Positions 11,335 through 22,280 of a DNA stretch of 64,000 nucleotides are shown here, piece by piece. The translations under genes were made by a program, and so were the position numbers. The stretch lies in the NCBI GenBank assembly GCA_029215795.1, contig JARDYH010000004.1:214002517-214066516 (forward strand), read 5' to 3'. Positions within the stretch are counted from its first letter, which is position 1. Each line of letters starts with the position of its first letter. The notes under the pieces are model-generated. The model was not told the origin of the DNA. It saw only the letters and a program-made list of their open reading frames with translations, and searched no databases. The stretch comes from Anniella stebbinsi. Taxonomy: Eukaryota > Chordata > Lepidosauria > Squamata > Anniellidae.

Positions 11335-11480
11335 ACCTAGGGTGGATAGGGGTCCTCTTTTACACAGAACAGTCCTCTGTCTGCCAAAGGACTGTCCTTT
11401 ATTTGAAGGTGTCCTCTATTTGAAGGGGTTTCCAATCCAATTCCAGTTTAAAGAGAAAGAACCATACAAACGGTTGCCCA
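11335..11480 (+). repeat. Repeat W, copy 1
   Basis: Contains ACAGTCCTCTGTCTGCCAAAGG, CTATTTGAAGGGG and CCAATCCAATTCCAGTTTAAAG. The ordered motifs recur at 22785-22850, 29425-29512, 39400-39538 and 41225-41320. Confidence 0.65.
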
Positions 11481-11745
11481 CACCAATTAGCACCTGGACA
11501 GCAGACTGAATAGTCAGGTACTTAGATCACCTGGTCACAATCTTCTGGGACTTCTCCAGCCCTGGATCTTGTATAGAAACATTTAAGTATACTCAAGATA
11601 TCCCATAACGATTGGCATTTGAAAGCAATTTATGGTTGAATTTAACGTGTGAAAAGGTTCTATCTGTGCCTCTGTCCCATAATACTGGTTTTGCTGTGGC
11701 ATCACAGGTCTCCATTTGCACTGGGGGTGCTGAAATGGCAGCACT

Positions 11746-11935
11746 GGGTCAGGTTGACCGGATGAGGCTGCATTGCCCTACACTTGAATCCAGTTAGGGA
11801 GCACCAGCTAGCTGGAGGTGGAAAGGAAGGCTCCTAGGTTTTTTGCACTATGCTGAGATGTAGGTTGCAAACTCAGTTACTTGGGAGTAAACCCCACTGA
11901 GCACAATGGGGCTTATTTCTGACTATATATGCATA
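11746..11935 (+). repeat. Repeat Y, copy 2
   Basis: Same block as 10011-10185 (GGTTGACCGGATGAGGCTGC through GGGGCTTATTTCTGA), here outside CR1. The two copies define the unit as about 180 bp. Confidence 0.8.
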
Positions 11936-11965
11936 TGGTTGTGCCATTACTGTATTTTCTATTTA

Positions 11966-12042
11966 AACTCTAAAGGAACTATCTGAGGTGCTGAACCTAT
12001 TTTGGGATAGGGTTCAGCACCTTGGATAGCTCTTTTAGAGTT
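11966..12042. repeat. Hairpin repeat, AACTCTAAAGGA family
   Basis: AACTCTAAAGGAACTATCTG...GGTGCTGAACC is followed by its inverted copy GGTTCAGCACC...GATAGCTC...TAGAGTT, giving a near-perfect hairpin of roughly 34 bp arms. Single arms recur at about 28202-28245 and 62333-62362. Confidence 0.7.
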
Positions 12043-12665
12043 CTGGCTGGCTCTGGCTGAAAGCCAGAATGGGTTCACACTTCAACTAAAATCAGAGTCA
12101 CCAGCTTTCACTGAATGAAGATTACTGGTCAGTTAAGGTCAGCTTAGACTGCAAGCCATAGCTTTCTTGCCTGTGTGGGAGCAAAAGGAAACAGGTCTGT
12201 AATTGGCCAGAAAGAGGGCTTGAAGGACCTTTTTTCATTATTATTATTTGGAGCTGCTTGGCAAGAAGCCATCTTTTGGTGGGACATGGCAGAGGGCTGC
12301 TGTTGATTTTGGAGACTGACATTGTAATCCTAAGGAAGTCTACTCACTGGGAGTTCAGTGGGACTTACAAGTAAGCATCGGTGGGGTTGAAGGCTAAGAA
12401 ACTAGCATCGGCACATGTTTTGCTCACCTTTGTCTCATTTTATGATATGTCAATAAACACTGTATTGCAAAAGGCCCTTGATGTCTCCTGTACTTTTTCA
12501 CAAGAAAACCAACGGTATAGAAAAGTTGCCACTGGAACCTGCAACAGCTTGGGGAAGTGAGGTGTACTTGAAACACTGTGATCCTCCGAGTTTATGCCTT
12601 TGTTTACCAAGACCTGTTTCATTCAATCTGGCTGATGATTGATTTTTCTCCATTTTAATAAACAG

Positions 12666-12707
12666 GTTCGAAGACCAAGGAAGGAGTTGTTCATGGGGTC
12701 ACAACAG
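12666..12707 (+). CDS. SNCA: SNCA (alpha-synuclein) coding exon 3
   Basis: This 42 bp exon lies between a canonical acceptor (pyrimidine-rich tract, then AACAG) and the donor CAG|GTAAGC. Read with one base of its first codon supplied by the upstream exon, it gives (G)SKTKEGVVHGVTT plus the first base of a valine codon, which the next exon completes. This matches alpha-synuclein residues 41-55, with one KTKEGV lipid-binding repeat (43-48) and His50. The 42 bp length equals that of human exon 3 as I recall it. Alpha-synuclein is a small, natively disordered presynaptic protein that becomes helical on vesicle membranes. Residue 53 is Thr, where humans have Ala. Beta- and gamma-synuclein differ in this stretch, so a paralogue is unlikely. 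I found no upstream exon 2 (the MDVFMKGL start) in 1-12665. Confidence 0.97.
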
Positions 12708-13079
12708 GTAAGCACATAATTGCATTTCTGTTCATAAATCCACACAATAAATCTCCACCTCTCACCTAAAGTGTTTTTTATGTCTGAGTAGGCTCAGATT
12801 CATAGAGACAAGTAGGTGTGTAATAAAATCAAGGCTGCTGAAAAACACGTAGTCGGTCTCACTGGGAAATGAACGTATGACTTTTTAGGATATTAGATAG
12901 TATTATGGTTCCATTTCCACTGACTATCCTAATGGCCCACCATCTGCATTAGTTGCTCAGCTAGATAGGCATCTGTTTAGATCCATATTTTGTCTTGGGC
13001 AATTCAACCGGTGGCCCCAATCTACATCAAGCTAGTTTAGTGGGTTTCACATGAGCATTCACAGGGCAAATATTATTAT

Positions 13080-13355
13080 TATGTATCTCTTTCTTGCTCC
13101 TGGCAGTTTTTCTAGATGGACATGATGGGCTTTGCCAAGTCATGCTGTCTTCTATTGATTCAGGAATTTCCTGACGATTGAGCATGTTTTAATTATGACT
13201 GCTTTCTGGATGTTGGTGTAGGCCCAGTTTCTGGAGGTTTTCTGTATAGTTTTTTGATGTGATGCCAGTGACTGATGTGACTAATGGAATAATTGTGACC
13301 TTTTCCTGTTGCCATAGTTCTTTGACTTCCATGACTTCCATGGCCAGTGGTGTAT
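13080..13355 (-). mobile_element. R4/Dong-like LINE, C-terminal scrap
   Basis: Read on the minus strand, the segment gives MEVKELWQQEKVTIIPLV followed by a broken frame ending near FLNQ...DSMTWQSP. The order 'E-V-x-L-W-x-x-x-K-V-T-x-x-P' then a region rich in Thr-Gly and Asn resembles the C-terminal end of R4/Dong LINEs with a restriction-like endonuclease. The assignment rests on that motif likeness only, and the copy is heavily decayed. Confidence 0.45.
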
Positions 13356-13364
13356 ATTTTTCTC

Positions 13365-13715
13365 TCTGTTGTTGTTGTTGTTGTTATTATTATTATTATT
13401 TATTTGTATCTTGCCTTTTTCCCAATACTGGGACTCAAGGCAGCTTTACAACTGTAAAACATATGCAATTAAAACATATAAATAGAAATATACAAAAGTT
13501 AAAATATAATTAAACATGATATAATATTAAAACATTTAAAATACAAAGGACAATTTAAAAAAATCCAAAGCATAAAGAAAGCCCTGCCGGAACAACGTTT
13601 TCAGGAGGCACTGGAAGGAATACAAAGTTGGCGCCTGCCTGACCTCCAGAGGCAGAGAATTCCAGAGAAGGGGGGCCACCACACTGAAGGCTTTTCCCCT
13701 GTTGTGTCCAAACCA
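13365..13715 (-). mobile_element. L2-type LINE 3' end
   Basis: A (TTG)n(TTA)n run is followed by the 3' UTR motif CTTGCCTTTTTCCCAATACTGG and an A/T-rich stretch. It then enters the coding end (GAATTCCAGAGAAGGGGGGCCACCACACTGAAGGC), read on the minus strand. Strongly 5'-truncated. Confidence 0.75.
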
Positions 13716-13963
13716 GGAACTGTGATTATTGTTAACTGTGGCTTATTGAAACAAGCCATGATCAATGATAATGGTTTGAAGTTGGCATGCTTCACAAATC
13801 CACTCACCACATAGTTAACACTACCCATGCTTGCTCCTTGTTACCACAACCATGGTTAGTTGAAACTGGAAGTGGATGCTTCCAATCTCCTCCTTGTGGC
13901 CACATCACAGGAGAGGTGAGGGAGGACTGCATGAGCACAAGGCTCATGCACATAATGCTAGGC

Positions 13964-13992
13964 ACACATGCACACACACACACACACACACA
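13964..13992 (+). repeat. (CA)n microsatellite
   Basis: About 14 CA units after CACACATG. Confidence 0.95.
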
Positions 13993-14629
13993 AATAGAGG
14001 CTACATAGTCATTCACACAAGCATGCTTACACAGAAACTCCCAGGCTGCCTGCACTTTTAGAACCTCTCTCAGGCTTTCAGAAAGCATGGGCAACCTGGG
14101 AGGCTGCCTGAGATCAGTGTGGTGGAGGGTTTAGTTTTAAAAAACAGTTAAAAACAAATCCTTTTTTTAAAAAAGTCACATTACTCTGGTTTCAAATGTC
14201 CCACAGGTTGAACTTCTGAGCTGCCCATACTTCTTGAAAGCCCTCGGGAGGACCTCAAAGTGCAGGCAGCTCAGGAGGCAGCCTCAGGAGTGCCTGAAAC
14301 TGATGCAATGTGTATGTTTTTAGGTTAAAGGCTATTCTTTTTAACTTAATAAAATGCACTGGTCTTTTGGCGCTCCACAAGTAGTTCTGTCAGGAGATGC
14401 CAATTCAAGGCTCTTGAAGGGCCTTGAAGTGGTGGTTCCAAACAGAGCAGCTCTCTTTTCCCCACTGTTGTGTTGCAGGCACCTTGAGGCGGCAGCTCCT
14501 GACAGACCTGGCTTCCCTCAGCCCTCACCTTTGAACACCTCCAGGAACTGCCTCTTCACGGTGCTCCAGGCATCATGAGACAACAGCTACAGATGGATCT
14601 TTCCTGTCAGGGTGAGCCAAGCGATGGCA

Positions 14630-14705
14630 CTGCTATTTCATGAACCACCTAGAGAGTTTCAGCTATTGGGCTCTATAGACATTTAACAATTAAATAAATA
14701 AAATT
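14630..14705 (+). mobile_element. L2-type LINE 3' tail
   Basis: CTAGAGAGTTTCAGCTATTGGGC...TATAGACATTTAACAATTAAATAAATAAA matches the 3' tail seen in the longer L2 copies of the window in the opposite orientation. Only the last 70 bp or so remain. Confidence 0.55.
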
Positions 14706-15521
14706 CAGAGACAGGGGGCTTGACCAAGGCTCAGCAGGCTGTATGGGAAGGCTTGGTGGCCCAGATCTGGCCCAGGCTGGAGGTTCCACCACTGGCCTTG
14801 ATGAACAAATAGTCTGACGTGCTGCTATAGATCAGCTTCCAATGTTTGAGCCACTGGGAGTTCAGAGAATCCTTTGCTTTTTAGCCGGGATAATCAAGCT
14901 TAGCCTCTTATTGGTAAACCATTAGTAATCTTTTTGCTGCTGGAGGAAAGAGAGATCCATCTAGCAGCGAGAGGTTGAGAAGCTGAGTGGAAACTAGTTG
15001 GGAAATTGCGCCATTGGTTAGTTATGTAACCAAATGTGTTTGTTCTTCATTAAGTATGAATATGCATATTTAGAGAGTAAAGCGGCTCGATTAAGTGAAG
15101 CAGAAGGCGCTACAGGAGAACAAATGCATTTGCCCTGCATCCTCTTTCCCTCGGTGCCCAGTCGTTCAACACAGGGAAGCATTTAGCAAACTGGGAGCTC
15201 CTCTTGTGTGGGCTGGATTCCTGCCACTGGACTGTGTGGCACAATTTGCCATCTAGGAAAGGCTAAAAGGGGACAACTCTCAAGGTGTTTGTGCATGTAT
15301 TATTACAGTCTTGGAGCCCAGGGATTTGTAGCAATGCCAGAGGTATAGGAGCAACCACAGGATCCTTTATCATCTGCTTTTCATCACGATTATTCTTAAT
15401 GGGTTGGCGTACAGAGTTACAGCAATTCGTGGCTATTCTCTATAGCAGTGGTCCCTCATATTGCCTGATTGAGGCTCCTCCATGAAATCTTGCCTCTCAG
15501 GAAAGGCAAGGGGAGAGGGAA

Positions 15522-15563
<42 letters not shown>

Positions 15564-15765
15564 ATCCCACCTTTTTCCTAATACTAGGTCTCAAGGCGGC
15601 TTACAAATTAAAACATGTACAGTTAAAAACAGATAAAGATATACAAAATTTAAAAAATATAATTACACATAGTACAATTTTAAAATATTTAAAACACTTT
15701 AAAACATTTTAAATACAAATAAATAAAAAATCTAAGATATAAACAATGCCTCAACAGAGGTCCCA
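15522..15765 (-). mobile_element. L2-type LINE 3' end with (ATT)n tail
   Basis: (ATT)n at 15523-15560 is followed by TATCCCACCTTTTTCCTAATAC...CAAGGCGGCTTACAAATTAAAAC and an A-rich stretch. Same layout as the tail at 13365. Confidence 0.75.
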
Positions 15766-15924
15766 ACCACTTATTCTACTGCCACTGACAGATGTCCGTT
15801 GCTGAGAAATCTGGTACTTTTTTGGCTCGGAGTTTCACGGCATGTAGAACTCACTTTGTGTCTATGAGCTGAGCTGCGGGCTATTCTGTGAACTCTGGGG
15901 ACTTTTTTTGCACCTTTGGGGGGG

Positions 15925-16075
15925 GGGAGGTTCCACAATTTGTGCAAATTACAATCCATTTGTGGAAATTACACAAATTCAGCCATAGGTTGTGTAATTT
16001 GCACGAATTTTGGCATATTTGTGCAAATTGCACTGAAATTTGCTCAAATTGCAGAACCTTCAAGAAAAGGCACTG
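15925..16075 (+). repeat. Short degenerate repeats of TTTGTGCAAATT
   Basis: At least six copies of a 15-20 base motif close to ATTTGTGCAAATTGCAC occur in both orientations. Similar patches occur at 39295-39400 and 44025-44130. They look like the internal minisatellite of a non-autonomous transposon whose ends I could not define here. Confidence 0.55.
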
Positions 16076-16401
16076 AATTCCCAGAAAATCCACAAACTTG
16101 CCCAACTTGCTGCAACTCGAGTCAGGTACCACAGCAGAAACTGAAACGAAATCCAGGGTGTCAAGCCTAGGAAAATCTGTTGAACTCCCCCACCCCAATG
16201 GGCTTCTCTGACATTCCTTCTGACACCTCAAGGTGCCAGGAGCACCTCAAAGTACCAGTTTCCAACTAGGAAAGGCAAGAAGCTAGGAAAGTCTGCTCGA
16301 CTAGGAGCTGACCCATCAAGATACCTTGACGTTCCTTGGAGATGGTGGATCCTGATGTAGCAGATCAGTTTTTATCACTGCTCATGTTTCCCAATCAGAT
16401 G

Positions 16402-16627
16402 CAGGGCTGTGCAGGGGGGGGCAGGCCCCCCACAATTTTTGGGGGGCATTCCAATGAGGAGGTCCCCCTAGCTTACGCTACTGCTTGGCCCATCAAGAAG
16501 CGAGGAGCCAGCCTTGCGGAAACAGCGCAGAAGCTGTCCATCGTGAAATTCTGAATGTGAAGAAGTGATGTCTTACATCTTGAATAAAAGTGCTTCCCAT
16601 TACTGTTTTTATAAATTGTTCTAGTTC
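16402..16627 (+). mobile_element. hAT-type MITE, CAGGGCC family, partial
   Basis: Left end CAGGGCTGTGCAGGGGGGG, then GAGGAGGTCCCCCTAGCTTACG, GCGCAGAAGCTGTCC and CATCTTGAATAAAAGTGCTT. All of it is the inverted complement of 35854-36237. The right end is missing: the sequence breaks off near 16627 beside a possible L2 scrap. Confidence 0.8.
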
Positions 16628-17036
16628 ACTGAAAAGACCCTCTCCCTTGTTGCAGATTGAAGTGGATTATTAGGCCAACATATATAAACAAATGTATTAT
16701 TCCATGTGAGACTTTTTGTCAAAGACCTTTGGCTTCCCCACCACACATATAACAAACAAGGTAGATGGGGGACCAGAACCATGCCAACATCCACATCCCT
16801 GGCATTCACACATTCAGTGGAACGTGTGGAAGAGGCCTATGTTTGTAGGACTCCTCCATGCAATCAGGAACCCTGATCAACCCAGGCTTCCAGGAACCCA
16901 CAATTCAATTTTCCTCTCCTGCATCCAGTGACCCCATGGGGAATGAACATGTGCATATTATATGAGGTGCTTTTAATTTCTTTTCTTGTTTTTTACTGCT
17001 TTTTAAAATGTACGCTACTGTAAAACAGCAGGCTAT

Positions 17037-17062
17037 AAACAAACAAACAAACAAACATATAA
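17037..17062 (+). repeat. (AAAC)n tail of a LINE-like scrap
   Basis: ATAAACAAACAAACAAACAAAC follows GCAGGCTATAAAC, as in a LINE or SINE tail. The upstream part is too decayed to name. Confidence 0.5.
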
Positions 17063-17308
17063 CTCCTCTTTTGGCCTTTACTTATGCGGCTGTTTTAGGC
17101 CACGTGATGACTCTATGGACAAGAACACTGGGTTCTTTGAAATTTTTGCATTAGGAAGCACCCCTGGCTACCTTCTCTCCACTCCAAACAAAACGTCTTT
17201 ACATCCATGAGCTCTAGCATAGTGGAAGGGAGTATTGCTTTGCATTCCCTTTTATGCAGCCAAAGGAAAGGTGTTGTTGTATTCAGGCCAACAGGTTTGG
17301 ACTGGGGG

Positions 17309-17425
17309 TGTCAGGGTTCCAAACTTCACGACATAGGGACGGGGAAGGTAAAAAGAACTCTTAAGGAAGCAAGAGATCCTTAAGGAATCACTCAGGAGGT
17401 CCAGGTTATAGAAAGAACCCTGACA
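17309..17425. repeat. Segment with 11 bp perfect terminal inverted repeat
   Basis: TGTCAGGGTTC at 17309 is matched by GAACCCTGACA ending at 17425, 117 bp overall and about 220 bp upstream of exon 4. The ends resemble LTR termini (TGT...ACA), but the interior is too short for an LTR. No flanking duplication was found. Confidence 0.4.
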
Positions 17426-17541
17426 GCGGCTTGCCTCTTCTCAACCAGTCTACTAGAGCAACGCAGTACAGACCAGAAAGGAATTCTTTGTTTTCCATTC
17501 AGTAACTCTGAAGAGAGAGTTGCGTATAGCCAACTTGCTAA

Positions 17542-17877
<336 letters not shown>

Positions 17878-17925
17878 TAAGGCTTCACTAGGTGCCTCTG
17901 CTCCATTTTCTTTATTTCCTCTCTT

Positions 17926-17929
17926 GTAC

Positions 17930-17966
<37 letters not shown>

Positions 17967-19490
17967 TACATTTATATACTGCCCCATAGCCGAAGCTCTC
18001 TGGGCGGTTTACAAAAATTAAAAGATTGAACATTAAAAAGACAATATACAAAATTTAAAACCATAAACATAAAACAACTGACATTTAAAACATTTTAACT
18101 GTTAAGCCTGGCCACACTGTCAATCAAAACCTCAACTTGAGCTGTTAAAATGCCTGGGAGAAAAGAAAAGTTTTGACCTGGCACCAAAAAGATAACAGTG
18201 TTGGCTCCAGGCAGGCCTCATTGGGGAGATCATTCCATAATTGGGGGACTACCACAGAGAAGGCCCTCTCCCTTGTTGCTGTCCTCCAAGCTTCCCTCAG
18301 AGTAGGCACCCAGAGGAGGAACTTTGATGTTGAGCGTAGTGTACAGGTAGGTTCATGTCGGGAAAGGCATTCCATCAGGTATTGTGGTCCATGTACAGCT
18401 TTATAAGTTAAAACCAGCACCTTGAATCGGGCTTGGAAACTTATAGGCAGCCAATGCAAGCGGGCCAGAATCAATATGTTTGAACCTCCTAGTCCCTGTT
18501 ACCAATCTGGCCGCTGCATTCTGCACAAGCTGCAGCTTCCAAACCATCTTCAAAGGCAGCCTCACGTAGAGTGCATTGCAGTAATCTAACTTGGAGGTTA
18601 TCAGAGCATAGACAACTGAAGCCAGGTTATCCCTGTCCAGATAGGGGCGTAGCTGGGCCACCAAACGAAGTTGGTAGAAGGCACTTCGTGCCACCGAGGC
18701 CACCTGAGCCTCAAGTGACAGAGATGGTTCTAGGAGAACCCCCAAGCTACTAACCTGCTCCTTCAGGGGGAGAGCAACCCCATCCAGAACAGGTTGAACA
18801 CCCTCCATCTGGTCAGAGGAACCCCCCACTAACAGCATCTCAGTCTTGTCTGGATTGAGTTTCAGTTTATTAGCTCTCATCCAGTCCATTGTCGCAGCCA
18901 AGCACCGGTTCAACACATCCACAGCCTCACCTGATGAAGATGAAAAGGAGAAGTAGAGTTGCATGTCATCAGCGTACTGATGACAACGCACTCCAAAACT
19001 TCGGATGACTGCATCCAACGGTTTCATGTAGATGTTGAACAGCATGGGGGACAAGACTGACCCCTGCGGAACCCCATACTGGAGAATCCACGGGGCCGAG
19101 CAGTGTCCCCCAAGCACCACATTCTGGAGCCGACCTGCCACGTAAGAGCAGAACCACTGCAATGCAGTGCCTTCCACTCCCAACTCAGCCATTTGTCCCA
19201 GAAAGATACCATGGTCAATGGTATTGAACACCGCTGAGAGATCAAGGAGACACTCCCCCTATCCCTCCCCCGACATAGGTCATCATACAAGTCAGCCAAG
19301 GCTGTTTCCGTACCAAAGCCAGGCCTGAAACCCAACTGAAATGGACCCAGATAATCAGTCTCATCCAAGAGTGTCTGGAGCTGGCCAGCAACCACCCGCT
19401 CAAGGACCTTGCCCAGGAATGGAACGTTTGCCACCGGCCTAACGTTATTAAGATTTTCTGGGTCCAGGGAAGCTTTCTTCAGGAGTGGTT
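17926..19490 (-). mobile_element. L2-clade LINE, 5'-truncated, broken reverse transcriptase
   Basis: On the minus strand this encodes the C-terminal half of a non-LTR reverse transcriptase. In order it shows PLTMVSFWDKW..., GVPQGSVLSPMLFNIYMKPL, the catalytic motif HQYADDMQ (YADD codons at 18965-18976), LNPDKTEMLLVGG, LDYCNALYVRLP and LQLVQNAAARLVTG, then the conserved tail HWLPISFQARFKVLVLTYKAVHG. The protein is split over three frames (about 19557-19024, 19231-18401 and 18474-18145), so at least two frameshifts break it. The 3' UTR carries CCGAAGCTCTCTGGGCGG and ends in an (ATT)n run (17926-17966). The endonuclease and ORF1 are absent. It is a dead insertion in SNCA intron 4, not a host gene. 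Confidence 0.9.
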
Positions 19491-19859
19491 CATTTCTAAG
19501 TGAACCCAGTGCATGATGGGATGTCTCTGTGTTATGCATTGCCTTGCTCCACCTCACATTTTTGTGTCATGCATTGCCTCACCCTGCCAAACCTCTTTGG
19601 CTGCTGCTATGACATCACATGTGTTTAATTTCTTAGTACATGAAAAAGAATCCTTCCCTTCATGATTCCTCTCTGCCTCTTTGCCCCCAATTTTATCCTC
19701 ATAACAATATGTGCAGTCCATTAGAATGGGAAGCTGTGACTGGAACACATGGGTCAACTTCATGGCTGAGTGGGGATCTAAACCCAGATCTTTCCAGCCC
19801 AAGTCAGCTGTTGTGAGCAGGCCCATCCCCAGGCTTCTCCTCACTAACTTTAGCAAACT

Positions 19860-20928
19860 GACAAGACAGTCAAGATGGTGAGACTCCTTTTATTGGCGAA
19901 ATCACACGGTTACAAGCATTAGGTTTCATTTTTGCACACATCCACTTAAAGCTGATAACGGCCAGAAAGCTTTAGGCTCCAGTCTTGATGCGATCGTTTT
20001 GGCAATCACTCAGGGGAGAGAAGTGTAGGGTTAGCCCCTATCCTATCCCAGCATTTCTAGACACCACATACGCTGACTTTTCAAGAATGTGGCTAGAGCC
20101 AAAGGAAGTTCTCCAGGCACAGGGATGCCTGGAGCCCAGCAAAGACAGATCTGTCTTGCAGTAACCATACCCAGCCTGCCAGAAACGCTGAGCTGACCAA
20201 AGAAAGCAAGACCCCAGGGAATGAACCTTGTCGACCTAGGAAACCTCCCCTGCACGTACTTTAGCTCCAAAGGAGGCTCTCTCGCAGGCCACACACACAC
20301 ACAATCCAGAACAGAGAACCTCGTAGGCCTAGGAAACAACCCTTGCATGTACTTTAGCTCCGGGGGAAGCTGTCTTGCAGGCCACACACACACAATCCAG
20401 AGCAAACACAAGTCCAAGTCTATGAAAAGCTCAGAGCACTTTCCATGGCACAATCCTTAGAAATTCCAAGTCCAAATAGCAAATAAACATGTACAGAGTG
20501 CTTCCAAAATCTCCAAACTGGTAGAATCCAAACACGAGGGGTTTCAGGCCAAGCGTCGAAAGATGATCTCTAGCAAGGGTTCCTTACCCTTGCTCCCCTC
20601 TCTTATAGACTGGAGGTTTGGCTTATTCCAAGCCATTTGACAGACAGGTCCTCAGACCTATAAACCAAACCCATGTGCCAACAGGGCGGCACTGTTCAAC
20701 CTCCTTTTGATGATGCTACAAAGTGAGTGACGGCTTGTAAGAGAGGCCCCCTCCTTTTCCAAACATTCTTTGTTCCCAGGGAAACTATCTACTTCAAGGC
20801 TTCTGCTTGCAAACTCCGGTGGGAAAAACAGACAGAGATAAGCTCACAGAGAAACAGACTTTCTTAAAACAATCTCTAATTCTTCAACTTTCAATCCACA
20901 AGGCCTCCGGGCCTTGTGGTACACCTGA
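19860..20928 (-). mobile_element. Candidate solo LTR
   Basis: On the minus strand the segment begins TGTCAGGTGTACC (20928 downward) and ends CTTGACTGTCTTGTCA (19860), with TG...CA ends. Between them are a TATA-like CTATAAGAGAGG (about 20604) and a poly-A signal in GCCAATAAAAGGAG (about 19888), in the right order for U3-R-U5. Length is about 1.07 kb. I see no primer-binding site or polypurine tract next to it, and the flanking 5-mers do not match, so it would be a solo LTR with eroded flanks. Gypsy-like and retroviral origins are both possible. Confidence 0.5.
20222..20405 (-). repeat. Two-copy tandem duplication inside the candidate LTR
   Basis: Units at about 20222-20318 and 20319-20405 share GAACCT, CCTAGGAAAC, TACTTTAGCTCC, GCAGGCCACACACACACA and AATCCAGA in order. 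A frame through both also repeats, but it encodes nothing I recognise. Confidence 0.75.
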
Positions 20929-21347
20929 CATCAGCAGGCCTGACCCTAGGCAGTTTGCCGCCTGAAGCCTGGACCCGCCATCCATCCCACCCAATCTGCG
21001 TGCCCGCCTATCAGGTGGCTTACATTTTTTGACACACGTAGGCACGGACACCTCACCCGTGTACCATCTGTCAGGGATTACCACCTTCAGGAGCCGCACA
21101 GCACCTGCACAAGATCGCCCAAACTATCATGATAGACCCCAGATGTTCCCAGAAGTTCCTGGACTTCTTGCAATACTTTGGCTGACCCTACAGACACTGC
21201 ACAGGTCACGCATGCACACACACACCCAAAAAAGTAAGCCAAGTGGGCAGGCAGTGTTTGTTTGGTTGGGTGAGCAGAAGGCCTGTGAGTGGGGCAAGCA
21301 GGAGGGGGAGGTGAGTGGGCAACCAAGTGGTCATGTTTTGGTCCAGC

Positions 21348-21393
21348 TGGCCACCTGCATGGCCAGCCAGTTGCCCGGCCATGCAGGTGGCCA
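21348..21393. repeat. Perfect 17 bp hairpin
   Basis: TGGCCACCTGCATGGCC (21348-21364) is followed by a 12-base spacer and its exact inverted complement (21377-21393). It lies in a GC-rich stretch of unknown origin. Confidence 0.85.
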
Positions 21394-21444
21394 ACAGGAC
21401 GAATAAGCAGCAGGCCCTTTGGAGAGGAAGAGCAGGGCGATTCA

Positions 21445-21520
21445 CCACTCAGCCCTACCATGAAGCAGCCTGATGCATGCAAAGCCGGTGCTCTCCCACT
21501 GAGCTATGTTCCATCTCCTT
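21445..21520 (-). mobile_element. tRNA-Ala-like SINE scrap
   Basis: On the minus strand: ATAGCTCAGTGGGAGAGCACC (A box) then GGCTTTGCATGCATCAGG, the D-arm and anticodon region of a tRNA-Ala(TGC)-like SINE head. The B box and tail are missing, so this is a fragment and not a tRNA gene. Confidence 0.6.
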
Positions 21521-21550
21521 ACATTACAAAGTTGAGAGGGTAAAGAGAGG

Positions 21551-22017
21551 AGCTCCGGCAACCTCTGAATCACTCATAACTTCTAGTGAAGCACTTAGTA
21601 AACTGTGTTTTCTCTCTCAGCCTTGTCTTATTTCAAAAGAGCTTTATTGTAAGTCATTTCTCTCTGGAGATATTGTGGATGGCTTCTTGGCACATTTCCT
21701 CCAGCTGAGATTTTTTTGTTTGTTTGTTTGCTTGCTTTTTAAAGATTATATTGATAACAGGCTAATGGAAATGCCGCTCTACTGTGCATCTGGTTTCTAC
21801 TGTGTATCGTTTTCAAACATTTGCAACGAATAAGTAACGCGAATCACTGGGGAGTTGGGTGAAAATTTGTTAAGAAGAAAGTGGTTACAACTTTTATTAG
21901 TAGTGGGCATCCCTCTCTATCAGATGCAGAAAGGCAGTTTTGTTCATCCTTTGTGCATTGCTCCCTGAAAACCATGGGCTTGTTGGTGCAGCAAAGTTTT
22001 CTTCAACGCAACTAGGG
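21551..22017 (+). repeat. Duplicated segment D, copy 1
   Basis: Colinear with 29523-29967 over about 450 bp. Shared landmarks in order are TAACTTCTAGTG, CACTTAGTAAACTG, CATTTCCTCCAGCTGAGA, CATTTTCAAACA/GTTTTCAAACA, CTGGGGA-TTGGGTGAAAA, GTTAAGAAGAAAG, GTGGGCATCCCTCTCTATCAG and ATCCTTTGTGCATNG. It has none of the tails or inverted ends of the transposons around it. This copy contains a (TTTG)n run where the other has poly-A/T. Confidence 0.85.
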
Positions 22018-22056
22018 GTTACAGAGGACAGCCAAATTCTATGTGCAGGAATCTTC

Positions 22057-22280
22057 TATTTCAAGGATGTTGAATCTCTTTCAGCCCAAGGGTCAAGGGT
22101 CAAATTCAGTTTTGGAGGAGCTCTTGGGGGCCACATTCCAGTGGTGGGCAGGTCTGAGGGCAATAGAGGCGGGGCCGGAGGCAAAAGGGATGGGCCCCAA
22201 AATGCAAGCATATTTTAGCTTACCACAATTACGACCTGTAACTAAGCTTTAAGAGAGGCATTTCAACCCTTTAGGGCTTC
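22057..22280 (+). repeat. Repeat Z, copy 1
   Basis: TCAAGGATGTTGAATCTCTTTC...AGCCCAAGGGTCAA...GGTGGGCAGG...GCAAAAGG...TAACTAAGCTTTAAGAG...TTTCAACC parallels 59549-59790. Unclassified; probably a non-autonomous DNA element. Confidence 0.55.

Noticed and set aside
18401..19231. Long minus-strand frame of 276 codons with YADD as a possible gene or retron
   Set aside because: The motifs and order are those of an L2-clade LINE, it is broken by frameshifts and ends in a LINE 3' UTR. It is a dead retrotransposon, not a bacterial-type reverse transcriptase system.
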